Program-made: the position numbers and the translations under genes
In this document: piece after piece, positions 55,415 to 63,709 of the stretch
Numbering within the stretch: position 1 is the stretch's first letter
Layout of the letters: each line of letters begins with the position of its first letter
Source of the DNA: JAJVID01 sp050247435
GTDB taxonomy: Bacteria > Acidobacteriota > Blastocatellia > RBC074
Direction of reading: 5' to 3'
DNA length: 64,000 nucleotides
Assembly (NCBI GenBank): GCA_050247435.1
Contig: JBFWUF010000022.1
Coordinates: 1-64,000 of the forward strand
The notes under the pieces: model-generated
The model's database searches: none
What the model saw: only the letters and a program-made list of their open reading frames with translations
What the model was told of the DNA's origin: nothing

Positions 55415-56776
55415 ATGAAGTACAAAAATAATATTCTCGAACTCATTGGCGATACTCCTCTAGTCAAACTCAACAAACTCACGCGCGGGATGAAGCCGCT
55501 GGTGCTGGCCAAGATTGAATCGCTCAATCCCGGCGGCAGCGTCAAAGACCGCATCGGCCAGGCGATGATTGATCGCGCGGAACGTCTGGGCGAACTCAAA
55601 CCCGGCGGAACCATCGTTGAAGCGACGAGCGGCAATACTGGGATCGGGCTTGCGTTGACCTGCGCCATCAAAGGTTATCGCTGCATCTTCGTGATGACGG
55701 ACAAATGCAGCCAGGAGAAGGTGCGTTATCTGAAAGCGCTGGGCGCTGATGTGTTGGTTGTTCCCGCCGCGGCGAAGATGGATTCGCCGGAGCATTACGT
55801 GAATACAGCTCGCCGCATCGCCAGCGAGACTCCGAATGCCATCCTGACCAATCAATACGCCAACCCTGCAAACCCCGAAATTCACTACCGCACCACGGGG
55901 CCTGAAATTTGGGACGCGACCGACGGTAAGATCACCCACTTCGTCGCTGGGTTGGGCACCGGCGGGACGATGAGCGGGACTGCCCGGTTTCTGAAAGAGA
56001 AGAATCCCAGCATCAGAACCATCGGCGCCGACCCTTACGGCTCCGTCTTCAAGACATTCAAGGAGACCGGAAGGTTGATGGGCACAAACCCATATCTGGT
56101 CGAAGGCATCGGGCAGGAGTTGATTCCAGAAAACGTCCACCTTAAATACGTTGATGAGATTATCAACGTGACCGACCGCGATTCGTTCAACACTGCGCGA
56201 CGGATGGGGCGCGAAGAGGGAATCTTCTGCGGCGGCAGCTCCGGCACGATTGCCTGGGCCGCACTGAAAGTCGCCGAGAATTTGTCCGAAGACGACATCG
56301 TGGTCTTCATCGTTTGCGACACGGGCGAACGTTATCTGTCGAAGTTCCTCTCTGATGAGTGGATGAAGGAGAAGCGGCTGCTGGGCGAAGAGAGGATGAC
56401 GCTTGGATTCCTCAACGAATTCAAGGTGCACGCTGGCAGACCGCGTCTGGTTTCTGTCGCGCCTGATGCTACGGTCGGCGAAGCGCTGGATTTGATGAAT
56501 TCGCACGGATTGTCGCAGGTGCCAGTGATCGAAGAAGGCAAGTCAGTCGGCAGCGTGCGCGACAATCGCGTGATGGCGCAGTTGTTGGATAACCGGGGGC
56601 TGTTGCAATCCCCGGTGACGAAAGTGATGGATGCGCCCTTCCCGGTCGTCAATGAAAACGTGGAGGTCGCGCGGGCAAAACAGTACCTGAAAGATTCTCC
56701 GGCGGTGTTGGTTGAAGAATATGGCCGAATCGTCGGGATTGTCACCCGGCATGACGTTCTTGATATTCAAGCCTGA
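55415..56776 (+). CDS. cbs: Cystathionine beta-synthase with CBS domains
   Basis: PLP enzyme of 453 aa condensing homocysteine with serine to cystathionine. The PLP lysine K44 is in SLNPGGSVKDRIG, the substrate loop is EATSGNTGIG, and the phosphate-binding GLGTGGTMSGT follows. A C-terminal pair of CBS domains (about 335-453) ends in ILDIQA-like residues, giving the Bateman-type regulatory module that human CBS also has. O-acetylserine sulfhydrylases lack these domains. The last gene of the nagB-led operon before a strong terminator. Confidence 0.92.
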   Translation: MKYKNNILELIGDTPLVKLNKLTRGMKPLVLAKIESLNPGGSVKDRIGQAMIDRAERLGELKPGGTIVEATSGNTGIGLALTCAIKGYRCIFVMTDKCSQEKVRYLKALGADVLVVPAAAKMDSPEHYVNTARRIASETPNAILTNQYANPANPEIHYRTTGPEIWDATDGKITHFVAGLGTGGTMSGTARFLKEKNPSIRTIGADPYGSVFKTFKETGRLMGTNPYLVEGIGQELIPENVHLKYVDEIINVTDRDSFNTARRMGREEGIFCGGSSGTIAWAALKVAENLSEDDIVVFIVCDTGERYLSKFLSDEWMKEKRLLGEERMTLGFLNEFKVHAGRPRLVSVAPDATVGEALDLMNSHGLSQVPVIEEGKSVGSVRDNRVMAQLLDNRGLLQSPVTKVMDAPFPVVNENVEVARAKQYLKDSPAVLVEEYGRIVGIVTRHDVLDIQA

Positions 56777-56808
56777 TTGGTTTGGCTGAAAGCGGAAAAT
56801 GTTCCTGA

Positions 56809-56846
56809 AGAAAAGCGCGCATCACCCGTCGGATGCGCGCTTTTCT
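56809..56846. terminator. Bidirectional terminator between cbs and the cation exchanger
   Basis: A 15-bp perfect stem (arms 56809-56823 and 56832-56846) with an 8-base loop sits between two convergent genes. The stem has a GC core and ends in TTTTCT on the plus strand and in the same run on the minus strand, as a bidirectional intrinsic terminator does. Confidence 0.9.
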
Positions 56847-56873
56847 ATTCTGAAAGAAATTGGCGGCCAGTCA

Positions 56874-58079
56874 TCAAGGCTGGGGAGGACTCCCTGTTTT
56901 AAATCGCAGCGCGTTCCACACCATATGGCGCCGAATCGGCGAATTGATTATCAGCCAAATGGTAGCGACGAAGTAGAGACCGCTGAATATGTAGCGGATT
57001 GATTCCTGCGGAAATAGAAGCTGCCCGACAAAGAGTACCATCAGCAAAATAGCTTCCCACAGGGCGAAGCGGAGATCCGCAATTATGATTGCGGCGAACA
57101 GCGATTGCGCCGAAGTAAGCAGCAGCTCTTCCTTCTGCCGATGATCCAAATCCATCGGCCCCCACGTCGCGGCGGAGATGCAGTAGACAAGCGGGATCGC
57201 GCCCACCAGCAGCGTCCATTGATTGACCTTCGATGAGATCAGCGCCCCGATGCCGGTCGAACCTTTCCCCCTCCAAGCGAAAAGCAGGGCAATGACCGCT
57301 TCGGGCGATTCCGAAGCCAGCGGCGCCAGCCATTGAACGAGCAAGAATTCATCAATGCCGGATTTTTTGCCGGTCGTGACCAGTCCTTCGGCGAAAGGCT
57401 CCGCCGAAAGCCAGATGGCATAGCCCGCGAAAGCGAACATCAGCAAAACCGTTAACCGGCGCGCCGTGTTCCCCAATTTCTCATCCAGATATCCGGCGAT
57501 GCCCTCCAACGCTTCTTCGTGCCTCTCCCCTTTCGCCGCGCGTCCGGCGTAGAAGAGAAACAGCGCGAAGAAAACAACGCAATCAACCAGCGACAGTGAT
57601 CCTTTGATAGGGAGAATGAACGAATAGATCGTCGCCAGCAGCAAGAAGCTAAGTTCCAGAGTTTGCGAATTGTCGAGCGGAATCTCTTTTCGCCGATGCT
57701 TGAAGTAATAGACGATGGCGACCAACGACCAGCCGATGCCAATCAACACGCGATTGGCTCCAGTCATGTTGGCGACGGCGTAGGCTTTGTATTCGGGGTT
57801 TTTCCCAGCCTCCCAGGCGAAGTGCAGGTCAACAGCATATTCTGGCAAGACGCTGATGAGAGCCAGCGCAATCAACGCCAGCGAGCGCGGAATGTCGCGT
57901 TCGGAAAGTTCCGCGCCCCAGCTCAGGATGAAGGCGGCTCCAATAATCGCCACGCCAGATATGAAAGAGACGAGACCCGGATTGGTTTCAGCGAGATGAT
58001 GACCTTGCCCGCTCAATGCAAGGTATATCCAGGGGAGCGGCACGAGCGCGGCTACTATGAGCCAGAGAAATTGTTTCAT
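56874..58079 (-). CDS. Calcium/cation exchanger family membrane protein (CaCA)
   Basis: A 401-aa protein with about ten or eleven hydrophobic helices in two related halves. The acidic motifs of the exchanger repeats are visible as ALISVLPEYAVDLHFAW and LAPLASESPEAVIALLFAW. It resembles the Na+/Ca2+ or Ca2+/H+ exchanger superfamily, most likely moving calcium or sodium out of the cell. Ion specificity is not assignable. A terminator follows it. Confidence 0.85.
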   Translation of the reverse strand: MKQFLWLIVAALVPLPWIYLALSGQGHHLAETNPGLVSFISGVAIIGAAFILSWGAELSERDIPRSLALIALALISVLPEYAVDLHFAWEAGKNPEYKAYAVANMTGANRVLIGIGWSLVAIVYYFKHRRKEIPLDNSQTLELSFLLLATIYSFILPIKGSLSLVDCVVFFALFLFYAGRAAKGERHEEALEGIAGYLDEKLGNTARRLTVLLMFAFAGYAIWLSAEPFAEGLVTTGKKSGIDEFLLVQWLAPLASESPEAVIALLFAWRGKGSTGIGALISSKVNQWTLLVGAIPLVYCISAATWGPMDLDHRQKEELLLTSAQSLFAAIIIADLRFALWEAILLMVLFVGQLLFPQESIRYIFSGLYFVATIWLIINSPIRRHMVWNALRFKTGSPPQP

Positions 58080-58118
58080 TTGTTTTTGGGGTTACGAGAC
58101 GATCGAAAGACAAACATC

Positions 58119-58532
58119 TTACTCACCGATAATTTTGACGATTACGCGTTTGCGCCGCTGCCCATCGAATTCGGCGTAATAGACCTGTTGCCAGGTTCCC
58201 AGATCGAGCCGCCCATTCGTGATTGGCAACAGCACCTGATGATGCACCAACAGATTCTTTAAGTGCGCGTCTCCATTGTCTTCGCCAGTGAGGTGGTGCC
58301 GGTAATCGGGGCGCGTTGGCGCGAGCCGTTCCAGCCACTCGTCAATGTCTTCAATCAGACCTTCTTCGGCGTCGTTGACATAAACAGCGGCGGTGATGTG
58401 CATTGCGGAAACCAGCGCGAGGCCCTCTTTGATGGCGCTCTCCGCGACAGCGCTGGCGATTTCGTTCGTAATGTTAATGTAATCGCGGCGCTTCTCGGTA
58501 TGGAAGATTAAGTACTTTGTATAAGCCTTCAC
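58119..58532 (-). CDS. yjbQ: YjbQ/UPF0047 family protein
   Basis: A 137-aa single-domain protein of the UPF0047 family. GLALVSAMHITAAVYVNDAEEGLIEDIDEWLERL contains the conserved His and the acidic stretch, and HHLTGEDNGDAHLKNLLVHHQVLLPITNGRLDLGTWQQVYYAEFDG the conserved triple-His site. Members have thiamin-phosphate-synthase-like activity in vitro; the native role is unsettled. It lies 39 bp upstream of the exchanger. Confidence 0.9.
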   Translation of the reverse strand: MKAYTKYLIFHTEKRRDYINITNEIASAVAESAIKEGLALVSAMHITAAVYVNDAEEGLIEDIDEWLERLAPTRPDYRHHLTGEDNGDAHLKNLLVHHQVLLPITNGRLDLGTWQQVYYAEFDGQRRKRVIVKIIGE

Positions 58533-58697
58533 TTCGTTTCACCCTCACGGAAGAAGAGAGTACGACTACCGTCTGTGACTCTTATACGGTTTGGCTTCAA
58601 GTTGTCAAACAATGATCGAGGAATTTACAAGGTTCCAAGCTTGACGGAAGGAGGGAACGGTCAGGAAGAAAAAGCAGTGGGATAAACTGTTTGAGTA

Positions 58698-58745
58698 AGG
58701 TCAACGGCCCGATCCTCTCGATCAAGAGGATCGGGCCGTTGACCT
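58698..58745. terminator. Perfect 21-bp hairpin between yjbQ and the lytic transglycosylase
   Basis: Arms 58698-58718 and 58725-58745 are perfect complements around a 6-base loop; the stem is GC-rich. It lies 75 bp past the transglycosylase stop on the minus strand. No T-run follows on either side, so a classical intrinsic terminator is doubtful. It may end the transglycosylase transcript by another route or be a structural element. The rest of 58533-58820 is unassigned. Confidence 0.55.
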
Positions 58746-58820
58746 GTTTCAGGTTGTCATTTCGCCGGTCACCACACGCCACACACCTAAATATTTTTGC
58801 CGGACATTTCCAGCCATCTG

Positions 58821-59585
58821 TCAGTTTGTTTCGGTGATGACAGCGCCTAGCGTTCTCGGTTGGATGTTGTTCTGCTTCTGCAGCGCGGACAAGTTTGAGT
58901 ATCGGCGCGAGATCTTTCGCACGTAATTGATCGTCTCGCGGTAAGGCGGGACGGTGTAGCCATACTTTTTGACCGCTCCTTCGCCCGCGTTATAACCGGC
59001 CAAGGCCAGGCTGATATCGCCATCGAACAGATCCAGCAGGAAGCGCAAATATCGCGCCCCGGCATGAATGTTCTGCTCCGGATCGAATATGTTTTTCACG
59101 CCAAACCTGGCTGCGGTGGCGGGCATCAGTTGCATCAATCCGCGAGCGCCTTTGGGCGAAACCGCGCGATCCTTAAAGGCGGATTCCTGGCACATTACCG
59201 AATAAAGCAATAACGGTTCGACTCCGTGACGCGACGCTGCGGAGACTATTATCGCGTCAATTCGCGCGTTGCCGGTTGTTTGGCCGTTGAGCTTCTGGCT
59301 CACCGAGTTTCTGATGCCACGTCCTGAGGCTGGAGTTTGCCTGTTCGCAGTTGCGGAAGGACGAGCCACCCCAACTTTCGACGATGGCGCTGGGGCCGCG
59401 GGCCCACTGGTCTTTGTTCGCTGTGATATTGCAATCGCAGCCTTGCCCAGGTTTTGGATCGCCGTGGTAGCGGTTTTGCCGAGATTTTGTGACGCCGTGG
59501 CGCTCCGGTTGATATGAGCGTTTTGAGCGTTTGATGTTGCGTTGAGTAGAACTACAAATAAGAACAAGTGAGAGTATTTTTTCAT
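58821..59585 (-). CDS. Lytic murein transglycosylase, SLT family
   Basis: A 254-aa exported protein (ATG 59585, signal YSHLFLFVVLLNATSNAQ). After a Ser/Thr/Pro-rich linker, an SLT domain begins at DAIIVSAASRHGVEPLLLYS. The catalytic glutamate is in MCQESAFKDRAVSPKGARGLMQLMP, and DPEQNIHAGARYLRFLLD, LALAGYNAGEGAV and PYRETINYVRKI complete the fold. It cleaves peptidoglycan strands to make 1,6-anhydro ends. A longer frame to 59639 lacks a ribosome binding site. Confidence 0.92.
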   Translation of the reverse strand: MKKYSHLFLFVVLLNATSNAQNAHINRSATASQNLGKTATTAIQNLGKAAIAISQRTKTSGPAAPAPSSKVGVARPSATANRQTPASGRGIRNSVSQKLNGQTTGNARIDAIIVSAASRHGVEPLLLYSVMCQESAFKDRAVSPKGARGLMQLMPATAARFGVKNIFDPEQNIHAGARYLRFLLDLFDGDISLALAGYNAGEGAVKKYGYTVPPYRETINYVRKISRRYSNLSALQKQNNIQPRTLGAVITETN

Positions 59586-60091
59586 GCCTATAACTCGTAA
59601 GATGGATTCGTTCGATTGGCCCGGAGCGTGCAAAGACAAGAAGACCGCTAAGTGAGCTTGACGCTCTACCTATTTCGGCCTCAATTTTGTCGTGCTACTG
59701 CGTGACTAGGCGGCGTGGCGCCGCCTGATTGATGGAAGGCCAATGATCGCCTGGCATACGCCCGGCGATGAGATTGACTTCGAACGGAATGTCTCGCGAA
59801 ATACGATTCTTCTCCTTATCATCTAAGCAAGATTTAGTAAGCACTAGCGCGCAGACTCGCACCTTAATAGGGGGCGGCGCTTTCGCGTTTTCTGCTCGTA
59901 GTGTTTTCGGGTAATGAGTGAGCCGTAAGGAAACATACTGCTCACGTGCCGGTGTCTGATGTGAAAATTGCCCGGTTGACTGCCTGGGTGAGGGCTTTTT
60001 GTGATTAAAGAAAGGCGAGGAAGAAATGATCGGTAATTTGGAAACCAACTCAGACACACGCAATGTTGCGGCAACGCGCAGTTGATAACCG

Positions 60092-60110
60092 TGGCTCTTC
60101 GCAAGAGCCA
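60092..60110. promoter_or_regulatory. Inverted repeat next to the nfu promoter, possible operator
   Basis: TGGCTCTT and AAGAGCCA form a perfect 8-bp inverted repeat around CGC, ending three bases before the -35 hexamer of the nfu promoter. Its position fits an activator or repressor site, but a transcript hairpin is equally possible and no known regulator motif is matched. Confidence 0.35.
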
Positions 60111-60113
60111 ACT

Positions 60114-60141
60114 TTGACTGACAGTCTGGCCCCGCTATAAT
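60114..60141 (+). promoter_or_regulatory. Sigma-70-type promoter for nfu
   Basis: TTGACT (60114-60119), 16-base spacer, and perfect TATAAT (60136-60141). Transcription would start near 60148, about 30 bases before the ATG, with GGAGAAGAG as ribosome binding site. It is the clearest promoter in the window. Confidence 0.8.
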
Positions 60142-60177
60142 CACTTGGACTAAGCACATCATTGTAGGAGAAGAGAG

Positions 60178-60723
60178 ATGCCGAAGATTGCAGACATTGA
60201 GTACACGCCAAATCCCAATGCGGTGAAATTCATTCTTAAGGAACCAATCACTAATGGGACATCACGCTCGTTTCAGAATGCGGAATCGGCGCAGGCAGAC
60301 CCGCTGGCTGCGGCGTTGTTTGACATCGGAAACGTGACATCGGTTTTTTACATGGATCGCTTCATCACGGTTAACAAAGAGGATGAAGTGAGTTGGGAAG
60401 AAATGCTGAAGAAGCTGGCGGAACCGATTCGTTCCGCGCCTTCCGTTTCCGATACACCTGTGCGTGAATCGGCACCTGCCTTTATGCCAGGCGAGAATCT
60501 ATTACTGGATCGCATCAATCAGGTGCTTGACGAAAAAGTTCGGCCGGGATTGGCTAGTGACGGCGGAGGGCTGGAGATCATCGGGTTGAATGACAAAAAG
60601 CTGCTGATCAGTTATCAGGGCGCTTGTGGAAGCTGTCCGAGTTCAATTGGCGGAACGATGATGGCAATTGAATATATGCTGAAGGAAGACGTTGATCCTG
60701 AAATCGAAGTGATCTCCGTGTAA
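60178..60723 (+). CDS. nfu: Nfu-type iron-sulfur cluster scaffold, with N-terminal Nfu_N domain
   Basis: A 181-aa protein. The N-terminal half (EYTPNPNAVKFILKEP ... VTSVFYMDRFITVNKEDEVSW) is the Nfu/NifU N-terminal domain, and the C-terminal NifU-like domain has LASDGGGLEIIGL and GACGSCPSS, whose CxxC holds a shared Fe-S cluster. It delivers clusters to target enzymes. A strong promoter precedes it. Its last codon and stop are part of a long inverted repeat shared with the histidine kinase gene. Confidence 0.93.
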   Translation: MPKIADIEYTPNPNAVKFILKEPITNGTSRSFQNAESAQADPLAAALFDIGNVTSVFYMDRFITVNKEDEVSWEEMLKKLAEPIRSAPSVSDTPVRESAPAFMPGENLLLDRINQVLDEKVRPGLASDGGGLEIIGLNDKKLLISYQGACGSCPSSIGGTMMAIEYMLKEDVDPEIEVISV

Positions 60724-60816
60724 GGAAAACAAAAGGCAAAAGGCAAAAATCAATAATGAATGGGAACTGCTGCTCTATTTTTGATTTTTGCCTTTTGCCT
60801 TTTGTTTTCCTTACAC
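60718..60816. repeat. Perfect 36-bp inverted repeat joining the 3' ends of nfu and the histidine kinase gene
   Basis: Arms 60718-60753 and 60781-60816 are exact complements around a 27-base loop. They contain the GTG TAA (Val, stop) end of both convergent genes, then an A-rich GGCAAAAGGCAAAA-type tract. AT-rich parts on each side could serve as bidirectional terminator or an RNA stabiliser. It is also compatible with a mobile-repeat origin. Confidence 0.9.
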
Positions 60817-62736
60817 CGGCAAATAAACGCTCACCGTGGTTCCCTTTCCCTCTTCGCTTTCCACTTCTATTTTGCCGCCGTGTTTTTTGACGATCTCCTG
60901 CGTAATCATCATTCCCAAACCGGTGCCGTTGCGCTTGGTGGTGTAGAAAGCCTCGAACAGGCGCCTTTTGGTTTCGGGTGACATACCCACGCCGCGATCA
61001 ATAACGCTGATAACCAGCGCTCCATGCGCGCCGTTGTTTTCCGCAGGGGCTCCATTGCCGGAAATATATTTGGTCTGCAATTCGACGTCGCTGTTCTGCG
61101 GCGACGCTTCGACGGCGTTGATAAGGAGATTGAGAAAGACTTTTCGCAATTGCTGCTGGTCGTATTGTCCCTGCGGCAGCCGCTTGGCGTAATTTCGGGC
61201 GACACAAACGCGCGAGCGTTCGAGCCGGTCACCCGCAAGCTCGACGACTTCATCGAGCAGTTTGTTCAGGTCAGTTGTTCGGCGTTCGGGGTCGCGCGGC
61301 CTTGTCAGGTAGCGCAAATCCAGAACGATGGTCGAAAGGTGTTCGACGCCGCGTTTGAGCCGCGCGACAGTGTGTTTCACGGACCCATCGGCGCTGATCT
61401 GCATTTCCAACAGGTCCAGGTTGAGTTTGACGGCGCCGATGGGATTATAAAGTTCGTGCGCGACGGTAGCTGTGATCTGGCCCACAGCGCTGAGAGTGCG
61501 GCTGCGGCGCAACTCTTCGCGCACTTTCTCGTCTTCAGTAACGTCCACAATCATCACCACGCGCCCGTCAGGTTGGCCGCCAATCATCAACGGCGTCACG
61601 TAAACATCAAATGTTCGCGTATCGGCGGCGTTCTTATCGTTCTGGTCATACCGTAGCTTGACCTCGATACGTTCGCGGAGGCTTGAACTATCGTCCGGTT
61701 GCGCTAGCGTCCTCCCCACAAAAGTCGAGACTTCCGGCAAGTGGGCGAGCGTGGCACGATAGTCTTGTAACACCAGCGATGGCGCCGGAAGTTTGAAGTG
61801 GTTCAGGAACGCCTTGTTGACGTCTTTCAGTTCGCCCTTGTTGTTCACGACGATGATGTCGTTCGACTGGCTGTCGAAAATCGAGCGCGCAAAATCCCTC
61901 GCTTCCTGCTCCTGCCGGCTGGCCTGCCGGAACTGGGCGATCTGGTTTCGCGCGAGAAAGAAAGTGAGCATCGTGACGAATAAACCCAGCGACAGCGTTA
62001 TCCACCTCGTACGGCTGACTTCGGTTGCGGCTGCTTGTTGCCGATCAGCGAATTCGCGAAGGGTATCACTCTGAACCTGATTTACCGCCTCGGTCAATTT
62101 TTTAGCCGCATCATCCATCTCGGTGCGCAGCTTTAAAAAATCGTCCTGGCCGGACTGAGGCTCCGGTTGTAAGTTTTGCCGTGGTTCCGATTGGGCTTGC
62201 TGTTGAGTCGCGGTCTGGATGTTCGGCTGCGATTTCTCGGCAGGTTGATTTGGCTCCGTGCCGTCAATTTCATCTCCCTGGCTCGGAGTATTTTCGATTC
62301 TGATCAGATCCTCCAGGAATACTTGAGACATCGTTTCGACATTACGCCAGGCGGCAAGCTCTTTATCTGGCAGAGATCCATGTTTTTCGCGTTTGCTCCA
62401 CAGTATTCTCCCGTTTTCAATTTCATCCAGAAATCTCTTCTTCGCGACTTTGAGTTTGGCGCTGAAAGGGGGAACCGGAACTCTCATCTTCCGTCGAGCG
62501 CGGTAAAGTCGCGCCTCCGCGACGACTTCCGCCGCCGCTTCACGAATATTGAGGGCCAGCGTAAAGCGTTCCATGTAATCATTCGTGCTCTCACTCGCGG
62601 CGATGCTGATCTGGTTGAGCTTCGAAGAGCCTTTCGTTCCAATCAGCCAGATCAGAAACAACAACAACGCGAAGCCGATAGCCAGCACGAGGTAAATTGA
62701 GTGAGGAGTGCGGTGTTTTATTGACGGCGAATTCAT
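60811..62736 (-). CDS. Membrane-bound hybrid-free sensor histidine kinase with PAS domain
   Basis: A 641-aa sensor kinase. TM1 is at about 13-33 and TM2 at 246-262; the extracytoplasmic region between them holds a Gln/Pro-rich insert (about 160-197). A PAS domain (about 275-400) follows, then HisKA with H427 in ATVAHELYNPIGAVKLNL, and the ATPase domain with NLLINAVEASP, DRGVGMSPE and GTGLGMMIT. No receiver domain and no response regulator gene are nearby, so its partner is elsewhere. It lies 49 bp downstream of a diguanylate cyclase. Confidence 0.93.
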   Translation of the reverse strand: MNSPSIKHRTPHSIYLVLAIGFALLLFLIWLIGTKGSSKLNQISIAASESTNDYMERFTLALNIREAAAEVVAEARLYRARRKMRVPVPPFSAKLKVAKKRFLDEIENGRILWSKREKHGSLPDKELAAWRNVETMSQVFLEDLIRIENTPSQGDEIDGTEPNQPAEKSQPNIQTATQQQAQSEPRQNLQPEPQSGQDDFLKLRTEMDDAAKKLTEAVNQVQSDTLREFADRQQAAATEVSRTRWITLSLGLFVTMLTFFLARNQIAQFRQASRQEQEARDFARSIFDSQSNDIIVVNNKGELKDVNKAFLNHFKLPAPSLVLQDYRATLAHLPEVSTFVGRTLAQPDDSSSLRERIEVKLRYDQNDKNAADTRTFDVYVTPLMIGGQPDGRVVMIVDVTEDEKVREELRRSRTLSAVGQITATVAHELYNPIGAVKLNLDLLEMQISADGSVKHTVARLKRGVEHLSTIVLDLRYLTRPRDPERRTTDLNKLLDEVVELAGDRLERSRVCVARNYAKRLPQGQYDQQQLRKVFLNLLINAVEASPQNSDVELQTKYISGNGAPAENNGAHGALVISVIDRGVGMSPETKRRLFEAFYTTKRNGTGLGMMITQEIVKKHGGKIEVESEEGKGTTVSVYLPV

Positions 62737-62785
62737 CTTTACAACTGTGTCACAAGGCCATCGGCGTTATGTGAGCGACAGCGGG

Positions 62786-63571
62786 TTATCTCCCTGCCGC
62801 ATCGCCGCGCCCCCGCGCCCGCTTGCAAGCGTATAGTCTTTCATCGGCGATGCCGATTAAGTCGTTCTCTTCAGTGGAGTCCGCTGGGAACGAGGCCACG
62901 CCCCAACTGATGTCCAGTTCCACGGATAAATAGGATTCGATACGCCACGCCGGTATGTTCGATTCCAACCTTTGCAGCGCATAAGCCATCCCGCCGCTTG
63001 ATGTTTCAGGACAGATGGCGGCGAACTCATCACCGCCATAACGGAAGATTGTGTCGCTCTGCCGCAAAGACGATTTCAATATCCCGGCGACCCGCGCCAG
63101 CATTTGGTCTCCCGCCTGATGACCGAACTGATCGTTCACTAACTTGAACCTGTCAACGTCGAATAAAACGACGGACATTTCACGACGGTAGCGACGCGCG
63201 CGCTCGATCTCCCCGTGCAGTTTACGATTGAAAGCCGCGCGATTTGGCAAGCTGGTTACGGGATCACATTCGGCTTGTTCGGCCAAAATCACCGCGCGTT
63301 GTTCAACCAGTTCACTGATTTTTACTAGCAGCAGTTCATCGAGTTTTGAGCACAAACCCGATTGAATCTCGATCAACTCATCCTTGCTTAGCCGCTCCAC
63401 GTAGCGCCGGATGGCGTTGTTGACGGCCAGACGGATCGCGGCGCTGTCACGAAAGATTGCTTCGACCTCCTTGTCGAGCGCCGTTTTGTTTTTGTCATAC
63501 AACGCGGCGCCCGATACGCTTAAGAGTCGTTCAAGATCCTGATGCAAAATTTGAGTAATTGTGGCCGCCAT
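62786..63571 (-). CDS. Diguanylate cyclase, GGDEF domain with intact I-site
   Basis: A 261-aa cytoplasmic enzyme that makes c-di-GMP from two GTP. The active loop GGDEF is at 179-183, the metal Asp in LFDVDRFKLVND (D140), and the inhibitory I-site RQSD (170-173) lies five residues before GGDEF. The N-terminal 100 residues are helical and match no sensor family I recognise. It is probably co-transcribed with the histidine kinase that follows it, which may pass the signal. Confidence 0.94.
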   Translation of the reverse strand: MAATITQILHQDLERLLSVSGAALYDKNKTALDKEVEAIFRDSAAIRLAVNNAIRRYVERLSKDELIEIQSGLCSKLDELLLVKISELVEQRAVILAEQAECDPVTSLPNRAAFNRKLHGEIERARRYRREMSVVLFDVDRFKLVNDQFGHQAGDQMLARVAGILKSSLRQSDTIFRYGGDEFAAICPETSSGGMAYALQRLESNIPAWRIESYLSVELDISWGVASFPADSTEENDLIGIADERLYACKRARGRGDAAGR

Positions 63572-63709
63572 CGCAACATCTTTCGCAATGTGTAAAGATT
63601 ATTTCAGCCGAAACAATTGATTGACGGATCGTCATTGACCGCCGCAATTATAGTCTCAAACAAGGTGGTTATGACACCCACCGAATTGGGGAAATATCGG
63701 AGAGGAAGC

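Larger units (their letters stand above)
59586..60177. other. 592-bp intergenic region before nfu
   Basis: No gene is convincing here. A 155-codon frame on the minus strand (59695-60162) has no recognisable domain and an improbable composition. The region holds an 8-bp hairpin (59708-59726, loop TGG), another 8-bp perfect inverted repeat (60092-60099 with 60103-60110, loop CGC), and a strong sigma-70-like promoter just after it. The rest shows nothing I recognise. Confidence 0.6.

Noticed and set aside
59695..60162. A 155-codon minus-strand frame in the nfu upstream gap
   Set aside because: No domain, no ribosome binding site, odd composition, and it covers the clear nfu promoter on the other strand.
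63621..63654. Promoter for the FAD oxidoreductase from TTGACG or TTGACC with TATAGT
   Set aside because: The spacers would be 22 or 8 bases, outside the working range.
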